Shown here in pieces: positions 7,025-14,878 of a stretch of DNA of 64,000 nucleotides (positions are counted from its first letter, which is position 1; every line of letters starts with the position of its first letter). The DNA comes from Chryseobacterium sp. Lineage in GTDB: Bacteria > Bacteroidota > Bacteroidia > Flavobacteriales > Weeksellaceae. Location of the stretch: positions 124,001-188,000 of the forward strand of contig NZ_VOXE01000003.1 in the NCBI RefSeq assembly GCF_008014695.1, written 5' to 3'. The position numbers were made by a program, and so were the translations under genes. The notes below the pieces were generated by a model. It was not told the origin of the DNA. It was given only the letters and a program-made list of their open reading frames with translations, and did no database searches.

Positions 7025-7342
7025 TTATTTTACTACTGCAATGAAGTTTTCGACCTTGAAAGATCGGAAGGCGGCCGCCTCCAGGTCCCAATAATTGAAG
7101 ACTTTTGGAGTTTGTACTCCATTACCCTTCACAAACTGTGCGACGTTCTTTAAGGTACCGTAGGCCTTTCGTAAGGTGCCATCTTTCTTTTCATAGGTGA
7201 AACAAACCTCTTCTTTGGTTGCCATTTCTTTAGACAGCCGATATAATTGCCAAGCTTTGGATAAACATACTGCGAACGCTTTACCGGTGCCGCTCATGAT
7301 TTCGTATGCTCTTAAAAATACTTGTGATCTGAAAGTTTTCAT
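7025..7342 (-). CDS. SH3-like beta-barrel protein (DUF2693-like)
   Basis: A 105-residue protein whose C-terminal half reads VCFTYEKKDGTLRKAYGTL and then YWDLEAAAFRSFKVEN. This pattern is typical of small SH3-fold proteins common in Bacteroidota phages and mobile elements, annotated as DUF2693 or 'SH3 beta-barrel fold-containing'. The N-terminal half is a basic helix. The family has no known role. Assignment is from memory of the motif. Confidence 0.6.
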   Translation of the reverse strand: MKTFRSQVFLRAYEIMSGTGKAFAVCLSKAWQLYRLSKEMATKEEVCFTYEKKDGTLRKAYGTLKNVAQFVKGNGVQTPKVFNYWDLEAAAFRSFKVENFIAVVK

Positions 7343-7360
7343 AATATTGGGGTTTATTGA

Positions 7361-7579
7361 TTATACTAAATTGAAATATTTTGCTTTTGGCTCGTTGCAC
7401 AGACTTTTAATCATGCTTTTGTCATCTTCGTTTAGGGCTGCAAGAATCTTTTTAAGTTTGGAATTAAGATTGCACCAAAATCGGTAAGTTCTTGAGTCAT
7501 CACAATACTGATAATTAAGATCCATTGCGTTAATGTTGCGGGCGATCTTTTCTGCTCTTTTAATGCTAATTGTTTCCAT
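7361..7579 (-). CDS. Hypothetical protein, first gene of the leftward operon, 72 aa
   Basis: A 72-residue helical protein (KRAEKIARNINAMDL..., KLKKILAALNEDDKSMIKSL). It is the first gene left of the divergent switch region, in the position of cro or other early genes in temperate phages. I see no clear helix-turn-helix. Its leader would begin near 7600 from the mirror-image promoter in 7606-7643. Confidence 0.55.
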   Translation of the reverse strand: METISIKRAEKIARNINAMDLNYQYCDDSRTYRFWCNLNSKLKKILAALNEDDKSMIKSLCNEPKAKYFNLV

Positions 7580-7605
7580 AATTAATATTTGTTTGTTGTA
7601 ATTAG

Positions 7606-7620
7606 ATATGCAAATATATA
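7606..7620 (-). promoter_or_regulatory. Leftward promoter half of a 15-bp inverted repeat
   Basis: ATATGCAAATATATA, the exact reverse complement of 7732-7746. On the minus strand it contains TATATTTG, with TTTG at 7643-7640 and a 21-base spacer. It should drive the leftward small-gene operon. Confidence 0.6.
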
Positions 7621-7731
7621 CTTCTAATTACATGTTATGCAAATAAAATGTAATAATTTTTACATGTTTTAGCGCAAGTCATTGATTTTTAGAGGAAAAA
7701 CTTTTAAATTTGTTTCATATAATCTTAATTA
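7621..7731. promoter_or_regulatory. Operator-like region of the repressor switch
   Basis: It lies between the two divergent promoters. It holds an inverted pair ATTACAT...ATGTAAT (about 7627-7654) and further copies of TTACATGT, one ending near 7676. These are plausible binding sites for the XRE protein encoded at 7747, in the way CI operators are placed. No footprint can be claimed from sequence. Confidence 0.4.
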
Positions 7732-7746
7732 TATATATTTGCATAT
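7732..7746 (+). promoter_or_regulatory. Rightward promoter half of the 15-bp inverted repeat
   Basis: TATATATTTGCATAT, ending one base before the ATG of the repressor gene. Its TATATTTG box (7734-7741) puts the transcription start at the ATG, so the mRNA should be leaderless. TTTG at 7709-7712 gives a 21-base spacer, the same as in the mirror promoter. Confidence 0.6.
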
Positions 7747-7995
7747 ATGATTAACTACAATTACATAAAACAAAGGTTAAAGGCCAAAGGCTTTAAACTT
7801 TCAGAAGTTGCTAAACTGCTAGGGGTACAGTATCAGACGTTAAATAAAAACTTGCATGCTGGATCTCTCGAAACCGTGAAGAAAATTTCCGACGCTACGG
7901 GTCTTCATTTTATGGAACTACTCACGCCGCCGGAAGGCTACATGCATTCTGATGATCCAATGACGAATGAATGGTCAGGAGTAATAAAAAAATGA
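7747..7995 (+). CDS. XRE-type helix-turn-helix repressor
   Basis: An 82-residue protein with an HTH in residues 5-50: IKQRLKAKGFKLSEVAKLLG, then VQYQTLNKNLHAGSLETVKKISDATGL. No protease or dimerisation domain follows, so it is a minimal Cro/CI-like regulator. It faces the leftward operon across a symmetric double promoter, as a lysogeny switch would. It probably represses the leftward promoter and itself. In satellites such a repressor is the target of helper-phage derepression. Confidence 0.8.
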   Translation: MINYNYIKQRLKAKGFKLSEVAKLLGVQYQTLNKNLHAGSLETVKKISDATGLHFMELLTPPEGYMHSDDPMTNEWSGVIKK

Positions 7996-8001
7996 ATTAA
8001 T

Positions 8002-8286
8002 ATGGAGTACTTTAAATTGCTGTTCAAAAATTTTCACTCAAAAACATTTGTGGAAAAACACTTTAGTTCCGAGGAGCAGAAAATAATAAGAGACATTAAA
8101 AAAACTGCTAACAATGGACCTTTCATAGATAGTGACATTTCCACATTACTCCATCTTCAGCTTAAGAACGTACCTACGAGTGACGAGGAGTTAGATAAAT
8201 ATGTTTTTATTGCTATAAAAGGAATTGGCAAAGGAAACAGAGAAAATATTGTGGAGCTACTCAAAAAGAAGAGGTCCAGCGATTAA
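8002..8286 (+). CDS. Hypothetical protein coupled to the repressor, 94 aa
   Basis: A 94-residue basic protein starting 6 bases after the repressor stop, so the two form a bicistron. It is probably helical, with a C-terminal KGIGKGNRENIVELLKKKR stretch. No recognised family. Co-expression with the repressor suggests a maintenance function such as a co-repressor, immunity or anti-repressor-binding role. This is inference from position only. Confidence 0.6.
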   Translation: MEYFKLLFKNFHSKTFVEKHFSSEEQKIIRDIKKTANNGPFIDSDISTLLHLQLKNVPTSDEELDKYVFIAIKGIGKGNRENIVELLKKKRSSD

Positions 8287-8293
8287 GTAGGTA

Positions 8294-8326
8294 CTAAAAA
8301 AGGCTGCTGGAATCTTCCGGCAGCCC
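8294..8326 (-). terminator. Intrinsic terminator of the main leftward operon
   Basis: GGCTGC and GCAGCC arms with inner GGAA/TTCC pairing. On the minus strand the hairpin is followed by TTTTTT. It lies 22 bases beyond the stop of the gene at 8348 and insulates it from the repressor bicistron. Confidence 0.75.
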
Positions 8327-8347
8327 AAATAAACCAGCGTAATATGA

Positions 8348-8980
8348 TCAAACGCTAATTGTAATTCCTCTTCCAATATCATTCATTATGTTCTGAAGTC
8401 GGATTGTAGATAAACTGATATTACCCTGCATATCTACTTTAAATAGATTGGGGATAAACAATTCATCAAACTTGTTGTAATGCCGCAGTAACTGCGCATC
8501 CTTCATTTCTCTAAAGGAATCCATCATCTGATTGACCATCGCAAAAAATTTCTTTTTTTCCGGCGTATCTGCGTAAACGTAGCATGCATCAATTTGTATC
8601 TGTTCTTTACTCGCAATAAACTTTCCATCAGTAAATTCAAATTTGAAAGGTTGCCACTTTACCGCTGAACTCATGTGCATCGCATACAACGGCTCCGGAT
8701 TGATTCCGAGTGCATTGAGATTAAAATGATCATCTGCATTAGGAAACGGATATTTAACTTTTAATTCGTCCTGAATAACACAGATGGCATTGCTTTGAAG
8801 TTCTTTGATCTTTTCTTCCGGTAGCTTTCCAATCACCGAAATAACATTCGATACAAACTCATTTAGTGCCTTTTCTGCTTCGCGAATCTGATCCTCTGTC
8901 TGGCGCAATTGAAATTCATTTACATACATGAGTTCAGACTGTCTGTTTAACTCTTTTTTAATACTGTACTTTTCCATCAT
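8348..8980 (-). CDS. Hypothetical protein of the element, 210 aa
   Basis: A 210-residue protein with an N-terminal coiled coil (about residues 5-50, ELNRQSELMYVNEFQLRQTE...), a mixed middle part and a charged C-terminal part. No recognised motif. It is the last gene of the long leftward operon, 3 bases after the DUF5681-type gene. By position it could be a packaging or morphogenesis partner, but no family link supports that. It has two adjacent start Mets. Confidence 0.65.
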   Translation of the reverse strand: MMEKYSIKKELNRQSELMYVNEFQLRQTEDQIREAEKALNEFVSNVISVIGKLPEEKIKELQSNAICVIQDELKVKYPFPNADDHFNLNALGINPEPLYAMHMSSAVKWQPFKFEFTDGKFIASKEQIQIDACYVYADTPEKKKFFAMVNQMMDSFREMKDAQLLRHYNKFDELFIPNLFKVDMQGNISLSTIRLQNIMNDIGRGITISV

Positions 8981-8983
8981 TTT

Positions 8984-9298
8984 TTAATTTAATTTATATT
9001 CATTTTTTAATTTATTGATAAGCGTTTCGAAATCTTGTTCAGACATTTCATCCAGGATATTTCCAAACTCTACGGCCTTAAGACTTGGTAGGAAAAACTT
9101 CGTCATTTCGAATAGATATTTAAACCGATCCTTTGCGTCTAGCGAATCAAAGTCTTCTTGCAGCCGGTCTAGGTTCTTTTCTACAAAGTCTATAAATGTT
9201 TCCCGGATCGATTCCGTTTTTTTGTTTTTACTCCCTTTAGGCCTGCCATTGGGATTGCCGGAAATACCTTTGGTATAAGTGCCATCATTATTTCTCAT
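8984..9298 (-). CDS. DUF5681-type protein, possible small-terminase-like
   Basis: A 104-residue protein opening with DGTYTKGISGNPNGRPKGSK, the GNPxGRPKGxxN signature of DUF5681. This signature is often found at the N terminus of small-terminase-like DNA-binding proteins of phages. A helical acidic C-terminal part follows. I choose the internal Met because the frame from 9364 would overlap the upstream gene by 77 bases. From 9298 the overlap is 11. A terS-like gene in a satellite would fit redirected packaging, but no large terminase is present. Confidence 0.6.
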   Translation of the reverse strand: MRNNDGTYTKGISGNPNGRPKGSKNKKTESIRETFIDFVEKNLDRLQEDFDSLDAKDRFKYLFEMTKFFLPSLKAVEFGNILDEMSEQDFETLINKLKNEYKLN

Positions 9299-9515
9299 TT
9301 CGTGTTGTTTTCGTGTTGTTTTCAGGTTGTAATTCCTTTTTGGTAGCATCAGAAAGCCTGTCAAAAATTACTTCACCAATCAATGACATTTCGAAAATCT
9401 CATTTTTCGCATCTTCAGATAATGACTGCAGAAATAATTCATTTTCAATATCCATATCTAACAATTTCTGTTTCTTCATAATATCTATAATCTGTTTCTC
9501 TCTAACTGTTTGCAT
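9288..9515 (-). CDS. Hypothetical acidic protein, 75 aa
   Basis: A 75-residue acidic helical protein (KKQKLLDMDIENELFLQSLSEDAKNE...). It overlaps the previous gene by 14 bases and the DUF5681 gene by 11, a tightly coupled operon. No recognised family. Confidence 0.55.
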   Translation of the reverse strand: MQTVREKQIIDIMKKQKLLDMDIENELFLQSLSEDAKNEIFEMSLIGEVIFDRLSDATKKELQPENNTKTTRNEK

Positions 9516-9783
9516 CTTTAAAAGTTTTTAGGTTAAATTTTTTCTTAACATCGGCATCATAAAATAGTGGCATTTCCTTTTTTGATCCTGATCGATCCGC
9601 CATCAGAAATTCGGCTTCAGAAATTTGTTGTTCGTTTCTGAAGTACATCATACCGCCTTCGGAATACATGGAATAATATTTCACTTCAAGCTTGATCAGC
9701 TTTTCGATTTTCGATTTTCTTGTTTCCATTGTGTTTATGTTATTTATTGGATTTAATAATTTGCATATTGTATCTTGGATCAT
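9502..9783 (-). CDS. Hypothetical protein, 93 aa
   Basis: A 93-residue protein starting 9 bases after the tail-like gene. An internal Met (METRKSKIEKL) at 9729 is an equally good start and would give 75 residues. The sequence is basic at the N terminus and has a YYSMYSEGGMMYFRNEQQ stretch. No recognised family. Confidence 0.55.
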   Translation of the reverse strand: MIQDTICKLLNPINNINTMETRKSKIEKLIKLEVKYYSMYSEGGMMYFRNEQQISEAEFLMADRSGSKKEMPLFYDADVKKKFNLKTFKDANS

Positions 9784-9792
9784 CTTGTTTCT

Positions 9793-11916
9793 TTATGGTT
9801 GGAAGTCGTTGTTTTGGTCGTATGGGTCAAATGGTCCAGGGCCGACCGGCGTAATATTTTCAATTATTCGGTATTGAATTTCATCAGTCGTTTCGGTGCC
9901 GTTTGAGACTTTTATCAAATGTTGGCCATATAATAAATCAACGTTTGCCTCGTACTCGAATGTGATTTGGCTTCCGGTAATAATGAACGGCCACGAAACA
10001 TCATCAATAAATAATTCGAAGGTCTGTCCGGTTGGATCAGTATTAATGATGAGAATGTTTTCAGTAATCAAGTCTCCCTGATTTGTTCCGATTATTTTCC
10101 TTTTTGATAAATTACTCTGGAAAACAATAGACATTTCGATCGGACCTGGCGGCGTTATCGTTTCAGGTGATATATTTGCTTCGATAAGTTCCGCTGTCAT
10201 CAATTCCCCGGACTTAAAAACGATCCGGTTAATTATAAAGTAGCCCTCCAGTTGAGATACATATATCCTCCTTTTAAAATCAAAGTTTGCAAATTCGATA
10301 AGAGGAATTTTAAAGACAGCTTCTATTATCTTGGCATTACGTAAGATCTTAGAAAACTCCTTGTACCTGTTATTGACAACCGTTTGGAAATTATAAGCCT
10401 CATTATTCGCTAGGATCGCCTTATTTGTACTTACAGTATTGGAGCCTCCCATGATGTCAAAATTCGAAGCTGTTGTTTCCTGGGTTCCAGTAATTAAAAA
10501 CATCCGCCCGGACTGAGCTTGGTATCGTTCCACAAAAACACCGTCTTTTTGCTCCACCGTCCGTTTCCACAGATGATACTGTTGTGATAGTAGGTCCGTT
10601 CCGCCTAATATGAAGCCTATGGAGTTCACGGGGGTGTTGTAGAGCGTGCTTTTGATGATATCCTTGTTGGTGTCAAGGTTCACATTTTGAACTGGAATAA
10701 GGCCGTCTTTATTAAAGTCCTCGGGTTCTGCATATTTATACCGAAGCCAATTATTTTGCCCGTACTTTCCAATAATTAAAGTAGTTCGCCCACTTCTGTC
10801 GAAAAATCGGGACCAGTCAGTCGCTTCGTTTTCGATGATTTCAGTCAGCGTAATGAAATCGTATGTATTTCCAGTCTTGATCGGAATGGATGCAGACTGA
10901 TAAATTATTTCCTTTAAAAAATCGGTGATCTTATAGTTCTGGAATGATTTGTTTCCGGAAACATCTATGGCTTTTCGGGTGATTTTTAACGTCGCAATCA
11001 AAGCATCCTGATCATTTGAGCCAATTATTTTAAGAATATCATGCGATCTTAAATAAATTTCGGGTGAGGTATGATTTATAGTAGAAAACCCAGAACCAGG
11101 TTGAAAATATGAATAATTACCTATCGAAATAGTAATACCGCTTACCGTGCCAAATGAACCAAAAACACCATTAACTTCAATAACGTATGTTCCATCCTCC
11201 TCAATGGTATAAGTTATCTCACTTACTTTTTTCGGAATGCTATAATTTTGCTCAAAAACAATTTTGTCGTTAGTTTCTTCAATTTCGTTAGCGTCAGAAA
11301 AAGTGATAAATGTGTCATCCAAAAATGAAGGAAGCACCACATTAACATCATACTTCGTATTAATTTTATCTACCAAGTATGAAAGGCGGTAACTCGGAAC
11401 CAGATAATCAGCAAACACAGTGTTTGCACTCGGAATTTTCCCACCATAATCCGCCAGTAAATAAAGGAACTTGGCTGAAGGTGTTAATCCTAATTCCCAT
11501 TGTTCTTTTATGAGCAGCGCAGATTTAGGATAAGCTGTATCTTCAAGATCCAGATCGGCAAGCGTGTTATTTTCCACAACCTTCCAAATCTCTTTGCTCT
11601 CAGAAATTAAACTTACCGAATAATATTGGTCTTCAAACTCTTTTACCTGAACGAAAGCATCCTTCATTATTAAAATACCACTTACATAAACATCGGCATA
11701 GGACCTTTTATAAGGGAATTGAGAATCAGTGAATCCCAACCCCTCAAATATCTCTTTGTTATTTGCTGTCATTGGCATTTTAAAAGTCTTTGAATAGTCA
11801 ACTGCTCTAATTGAGATGTCGAAAATGTCCATTACTTGCCGGATCATTTCCATAGTACCATCGACATCAGATTTTCTCTTGTTTTGGGGCGCTGCCCCTA
11901 TGTATATTTCAACCAT
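9793..11916 (-). CDS. Phage tail/baseplate-like structural protein, 707 aa
   Basis: A 707-residue beta-rich protein, the longest in the element. The N-terminal region carries DYSKTFKMPMTANNKEIF (40-57) and then a YADVYVSGILIMKDAFVQV block. This arrangement is typical of tail or baseplate hub-like proteins in Bacteroidota prophages. The C-terminal 90 residues look like an Ig-like fold, then a Pro/Gly tail. There is no signal peptide. The gene starts 2 bases after the primase stop, so it is expressed with the replication genes. No capsid or other tail gene is present, so it may modify the tail of a helper phage. Family assignment is from motif memory. Confidence 0.6.
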   Translation of the reverse strand: MVEIYIGAAPQNKRKSDVDGTMEMIRQVMDIFDISIRAVDYSKTFKMPMTANNKEIFEGLGFTDSQFPYKRSYADVYVSGILIMKDAFVQVKEFEDQYYSVSLISESKEIWKVVENNTLADLDLEDTAYPKSALLIKEQWELGLTPSAKFLYLLADYGGKIPSANTVFADYLVPSYRLSYLVDKINTKYDVNVVLPSFLDDTFITFSDANEIEETNDKIVFEQNYSIPKKVSEITYTIEEDGTYVIEVNGVFGSFGTVSGITISIGNYSYFQPGSGFSTINHTSPEIYLRSHDILKIIGSNDQDALIATLKITRKAIDVSGNKSFQNYKITDFLKEIIYQSASIPIKTGNTYDFITLTEIIENEATDWSRFFDRSGRTTLIIGKYGQNNWLRYKYAEPEDFNKDGLIPVQNVNLDTNKDIIKSTLYNTPVNSIGFILGGTDLLSQQYHLWKRTVEQKDGVFVERYQAQSGRMFLITGTQETTASNFDIMGGSNTVSTNKAILANNEAYNFQTVVNNRYKEFSKILRNAKIIEAVFKIPLIEFANFDFKRRIYVSQLEGYFIINRIVFKSGELMTAELIEANISPETITPPGPIEMSIVFQSNLSKRKIIGTNQGDLITENILIINTDPTGQTFELFIDDVSWPFIITGSQITFEYEANVDLLYGQHLIKVSNGTETTDEIQYRIIENITPVGPGPFDPYDQNNDFQP

Positions 11917-11918
11917 GG

Positions 11919-12890
11919 TTAAATAATTTTTTGTTGGTTAATAATTCGTTTGCCATATCCCATCCGGAATAGAGCCTGCGCAGTCTGTCGTGGATCTCCG
12001 CCAAATTTTTTATAAGACAATGCATGAAATGGTGTAATCAGTTTTTCGGCTGGATAGCGCGTCCCGGTGCTAAATAAATAAACATTTCCGCTATTATGAT
12101 AGATGTATCCGGAATAAGGAGAAGTTGCGCCATTCCTTCTTATTAGGGTGTATTTAGTCTTTACGCCGCCATGCGGAATATGAAAGTCATCACTAATAAT
12201 ATCCCATATATTCGTTCTTTGATTGTAGTCATCCCAAACTGGAATATCGAATCCGTTGCTTTTACTTGATGAAATTGCCTTTTTAGGCCTTGATATGTAT
12301 TCCTCTTTATGATCATACATTTGGGAAATTTGGATTATTATATCCCGTTCCTCATTCGTGATATAAGTAATATTAAAATAAGATCGCACCGATAATTGAT
12401 TCTCTTTATAAACCATTATGTAATTTCCGGTTCCGCGGGTTTCAATTACAGCGCCTTTGTAACCTTTCAACTTCGCAAGCTTTTTTCCCGAGCCTACATT
12501 CTTCGCTCTGTAAAGAAGGTGAAAACCCCCGCTCATTGTTTTGTATAGTGCAATCTTTTTATCGAAGTCTTCAATATGGTCACGCAGAGTTTGGAAGTAC
12601 TCATTCTCAAAATTTTTGCATTCCGTTTTCTGCTGCTTCACAGTTTTGTACTGCTGCTGCTCATCTTTAAAAAACACCTTAGTATCTACATCGATACATT
12701 CCAAATCTCCGAATCCCGTTATCACACCAAGTGCACAATTATTCTGAATATAGGCCGCGAGCATTAAAGGATCCATCTTGGATGTGCGATAGGGAATCAC
12801 TTCTTTTATCGCCGGCATTTTGTTGTCTCTTAAAGGAATCACAGAATGATGCTGCAGTAATTCCAAACCAAATTTGATTGAATCTTCCAT
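11919..12890 (-). CDS. Bifunctional primase-polymerase (prim-pol/AEP)
   Basis: A 323-residue archaeo-eukaryotic-type primase. Three motifs are visible: CIDVDTK (metal-binding DxD at 67-69), SGGFHLLYR (120-128) and ETRGTGNYIM (150-159). The C-terminal third is unassigned. It should prime, and possibly extend, DNA during autonomous replication of the element. Its ATG overlaps the helicase stop by one base (TAATG), so the two are translationally coupled. In many satellites the primase and helicase are fused with the primase first. Here they are split and the helicase comes first. Confidence 0.85.
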   Translation of the reverse strand: MEDSIKFGLELLQHHSVIPLRDNKMPAIKEVIPYRTSKMDPLMLAAYIQNNCALGVITGFGDLECIDVDTKVFFKDEQQQYKTVKQQKTECKNFENEYFQTLRDHIEDFDKKIALYKTMSGGFHLLYRAKNVGSGKKLAKLKGYKGAVIETRGTGNYIMVYKENQLSVRSYFNITYITNEERDIIIQISQMYDHKEEYISRPKKAISSSKSNGFDIPVWDDYNQRTNIWDIISDDFHIPHGGVKTKYTLIRRNGATSPYSGYIYHNSGNVYLFSTGTRYPAEKLITPFHALSYKKFGGDPRQTAQALFRMGYGKRIINQQKII

Positions 12891-14455
12891 TATTTCTTAG
12901 TTATTTGAATGCTTTGTCCATAATTCTTCTCACTAATAGTAAATCCGGCATCTTCGAGGCGCTTTTTGAAGTTTTTACGCGCTACCGGCCGATAGTTTCC
13001 ATCGTTGCAAAAAATACAGTAGAGTTTATACAAGTCCATTACTGGCATATGATCATCGAGTGTTTTCTGATATCCCTCTTCCGATAAGAATAATAGCACC
13101 GAATCGCTTTCAAGCTTGTACCGGTCAATCATTGCCTTGACTTTTGGAGATTCTGTAAATCCTTTATTTGCCAGTAGCCGGTATAGTCCGTCAATAACCC
13201 AATTTAGCACTCCAGGCAGTTCACTGACAATAATGTCGTTATGTAGATTTTTATTCTGCTTATCCTCTGGAATAGTAACGTCAAAGTGAAGCACGATCCA
13301 CCTTCTAAAATATCCATTCGTTAATTCTGCAATAGGTAGATCATTGCAATTGAACATCAATTTTGCATAATCAGTGATATCAAATTTGTCTTTGTAGAGA
13401 AATTTTGCTTCCACTGGTTCCCCGGATGCAAGCCCTTTGAAAATCACCGGGTCAAACCGAGTGCTGATTTCGCTGGCATAATTGAGTAACTTATATTGTA
13501 TTTGGGCGCGTGAATTACCGACGCTATCGGTTAAGCTTTCCAAACTATATGAAGTAACATTTGATCTGCCAAATAGTGCCATAATAACCTCATGAATCAC
13601 ACTCTTGCCGTTGGCACCGGTTCCATATAGAATCATTGCTTTTTCCGGTTTAAAAAAACTATTTCCGTTCTTCAAGAAGGCACTCGCAATAAATTCCGCC
13701 AAAACCATTTGACTTTCTTTTTCTGCTAAAACCTCCTTCAGTAGCTTCGTTTTCCATATAGGACAATCAGCTCCGGGATCGTAAGGAAAATCAAGCTGAT
13801 ACATTTGCATATCATCCGCACTGAAAGGAAGTAATTTTGCACCGTTTTTTGTAATCTCCAAAGTCCCATTCAGTAGATTTATTAAAACGCGATCTTTATT
13901 TTGTTCAGGTAATTTAGTGAACGTATTCACGTAGAATTGCTTTAAAAGCGTCTCCTGAAACTGGTAGTATTCAGCTGTATATTTATCCACCCCCATTTTC
14001 GCGGCCGCATTCCCCAGGAATGATTGCATTTCTTTCTCTGTAACCGGTTTCCAGTAACTACCATTGTAAATGTAAATTCGGCCATCGTCCAGGGAACAGA
14101 TATTCCATCCCTTATCTTTGGCGACCTCCATTATTACCGCATTAACCTCGATTAAATAATGATTTTTCTTAGGGACCATTCTCTCAAGCTTTGCGGTGAT
14201 CTTTTTCAATTTATCGCGCTGTGGCTTAAACTCGTCAGAAGTATTGAAAGAGCCATCTTCATTTAAGAGTAATGCTTCAAGTTCCTTTTTTTTGGTTTGC
14301 AGGTCCGGCTCCTCTTTAAAAGAACGTTTACGAAAGTTAATTTTGGGTATATCCTTAAGCATATCCGGCAGTACAAATGAATGCGAACGGGTTGCGCCCA
14401 CCTCTGTGCCGATATTGGATAGGCCGTTTAGGATTTGTTTAGATTGTGTATGCAT
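12890..14455 (-). CDS. D5/P4-type SF3 replicative helicase
   Basis: A 521-residue protein with a D5 N-terminal domain (about 120-260) and an SF3 helicase core. Walker A is GTGANGKS (278-285), a Walker B-like segment is KLLNYASEIS, sensor motif C is LMFNCNDLP, and the arginine finger lies in GYFRRW. A winged-helix-like C-terminal domain follows. It matches the C-terminal half of P4 alpha and phage/plasmid primase family proteins, which melt the origin and unwind DNA. It is the first gene of the replication operon. Its partner primase is the next gene. Confidence 0.88.
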   Translation of the reverse strand: MHTQSKQILNGLSNIGTEVGATRSHSFVLPDMLKDIPKINFRKRSFKEEPDLQTKKKELEALLLNEDGSFNTSDEFKPQRDKLKKITAKLERMVPKKNHYLIEVNAVIMEVAKDKGWNICSLDDGRIYIYNGSYWKPVTEKEMQSFLGNAAAKMGVDKYTAEYYQFQETLLKQFYVNTFTKLPEQNKDRVLINLLNGTLEITKNGAKLLPFSADDMQMYQLDFPYDPGADCPIWKTKLLKEVLAEKESQMVLAEFIASAFLKNGNSFFKPEKAMILYGTGANGKSVIHEVIMALFGRSNVTSYSLESLTDSVGNSRAQIQYKLLNYASEISTRFDPVIFKGLASGEPVEAKFLYKDKFDITDYAKLMFNCNDLPIAELTNGYFRRWIVLHFDVTIPEDKQNKNLHNDIIVSELPGVLNWVIDGLYRLLANKGFTESPKVKAMIDRYKLESDSVLLFLSEEGYQKTLDDHMPVMDLYKLYCIFCNDGNYRPVARKNFKKRLEDAGFTISEKNYGQSIQITKK

Positions 14456-14482
14456 AATTTGTAATAATTATGCAGATAGTAG

Positions 14483-14513
14483 TTTGATTATAAAGGAATT
14501 ATAACTATATTTG
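14483..14513 (+). promoter_or_regulatory. Orphan rightward promoter between the helicase and HTH genes
   Basis: TTTG at 14483-14486, exactly 19 bases, then TATATTTG at 14506-14513: a perfect consensus promoter. It points away from the helicase gene, toward a terminator only about 50 bases downstream. Confidence 0.7.
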
Positions 14514-14518
14514 TCGTA

Positions 14519-14577
14519 ACATCGGACAATACATATTATAGCCTTCGCAAACTTTTCTCTGCGAAGGTTATTTTTTT
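14519..14577 (+). ncRNA. Candidate tiny RNA between the helicase and HTH genes
   Basis: A predicted transcript of about 55-60 nt from a consensus promoter to an 8-bp terminator hairpin (CCTTCGCA/TGCGAAGG, 14542-14567). There is no reading frame. Its 3' end overlaps the 3' end of the HTH gene on the opposite strand. It could be an attenuated leader, an antisense RNA or a counter-transcribed regulator. Confidence 0.4.
14542..14577 (+). terminator. Rightward intrinsic terminator
   Basis: Stem CCTTCGCA/TGCGAAGG with a 10-base loop, then TTATTTTTTT. The T run is on the plus strand only, so it ends the short rightward transcript and not the leftward HTH gene. Confidence 0.75.
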
Positions 14578-14834
14578 ATAGAAGGTCTCCAGATTCCCTT
14601 TACGAACTCTTCTAACTCATTTTTAAAGAAATAAAGCTTGCCCCGTTTATGGTAAGGTACTGTGCCGGCAGAAACGCGGCCATATAGTGTTTGTTCTGCA
14701 ATGCCGAGATAAGCGCAAGCTTCTTCCACAGACATTGGTTTTTGAATGTAACTTCCCTGCTCCAGTAATAGGGTCGGAAGGATTTGCGCAAGTTCGTCGC
14801 GCAGAATTTCTCTCAGTTCTTGAGTGTGCTCCAT
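14568..14834 (-). CDS. Excisionase/AlpA-like helix-turn-helix protein
   Basis: An 88-residue protein with a MerR-type winged HTH (HTH_17, 'excisionase family'): MSVEEACAYLGIAEQTLYGR, then VPYHKRGKLYFFKNELEEFV. Proteins of this kind act as recombination directionality factors or, like AlpA, as activators of int and excision in P4 and Gram-negative PICIs. It lies between int and the helicase gene, the usual position of alpA in such islands. Its upstream region has tandem and inverted GTTATATA repeats. Confidence 0.8.
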   Translation of the reverse strand: MEHTQELREILRDELAQILPTLLLEQGSYIQKPMSVEEACAYLGIAEQTLYGRVSAGTVPYHKRGKLYFFKNELEEFVKGIWRPSIKK

Positions 14835-14851
14835 TTTAGGTATATTATTAT

Positions 14852-14873
14852 GTTATATAATGTTATATATAAC
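14852..14873. repeat. GTTATATA inverted and tandem repeats
   Basis: GTTATATA (14852-14859) and TATATAAC (14866-14873) form an inverted repeat. A second direct GTTATATA lies at 14862. It sits 18 bases upstream of the HTH gene start and is a likely operator, perhaps for autoregulation. Confidence 0.55.
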
Positions 14874-14878
14874 CACCA

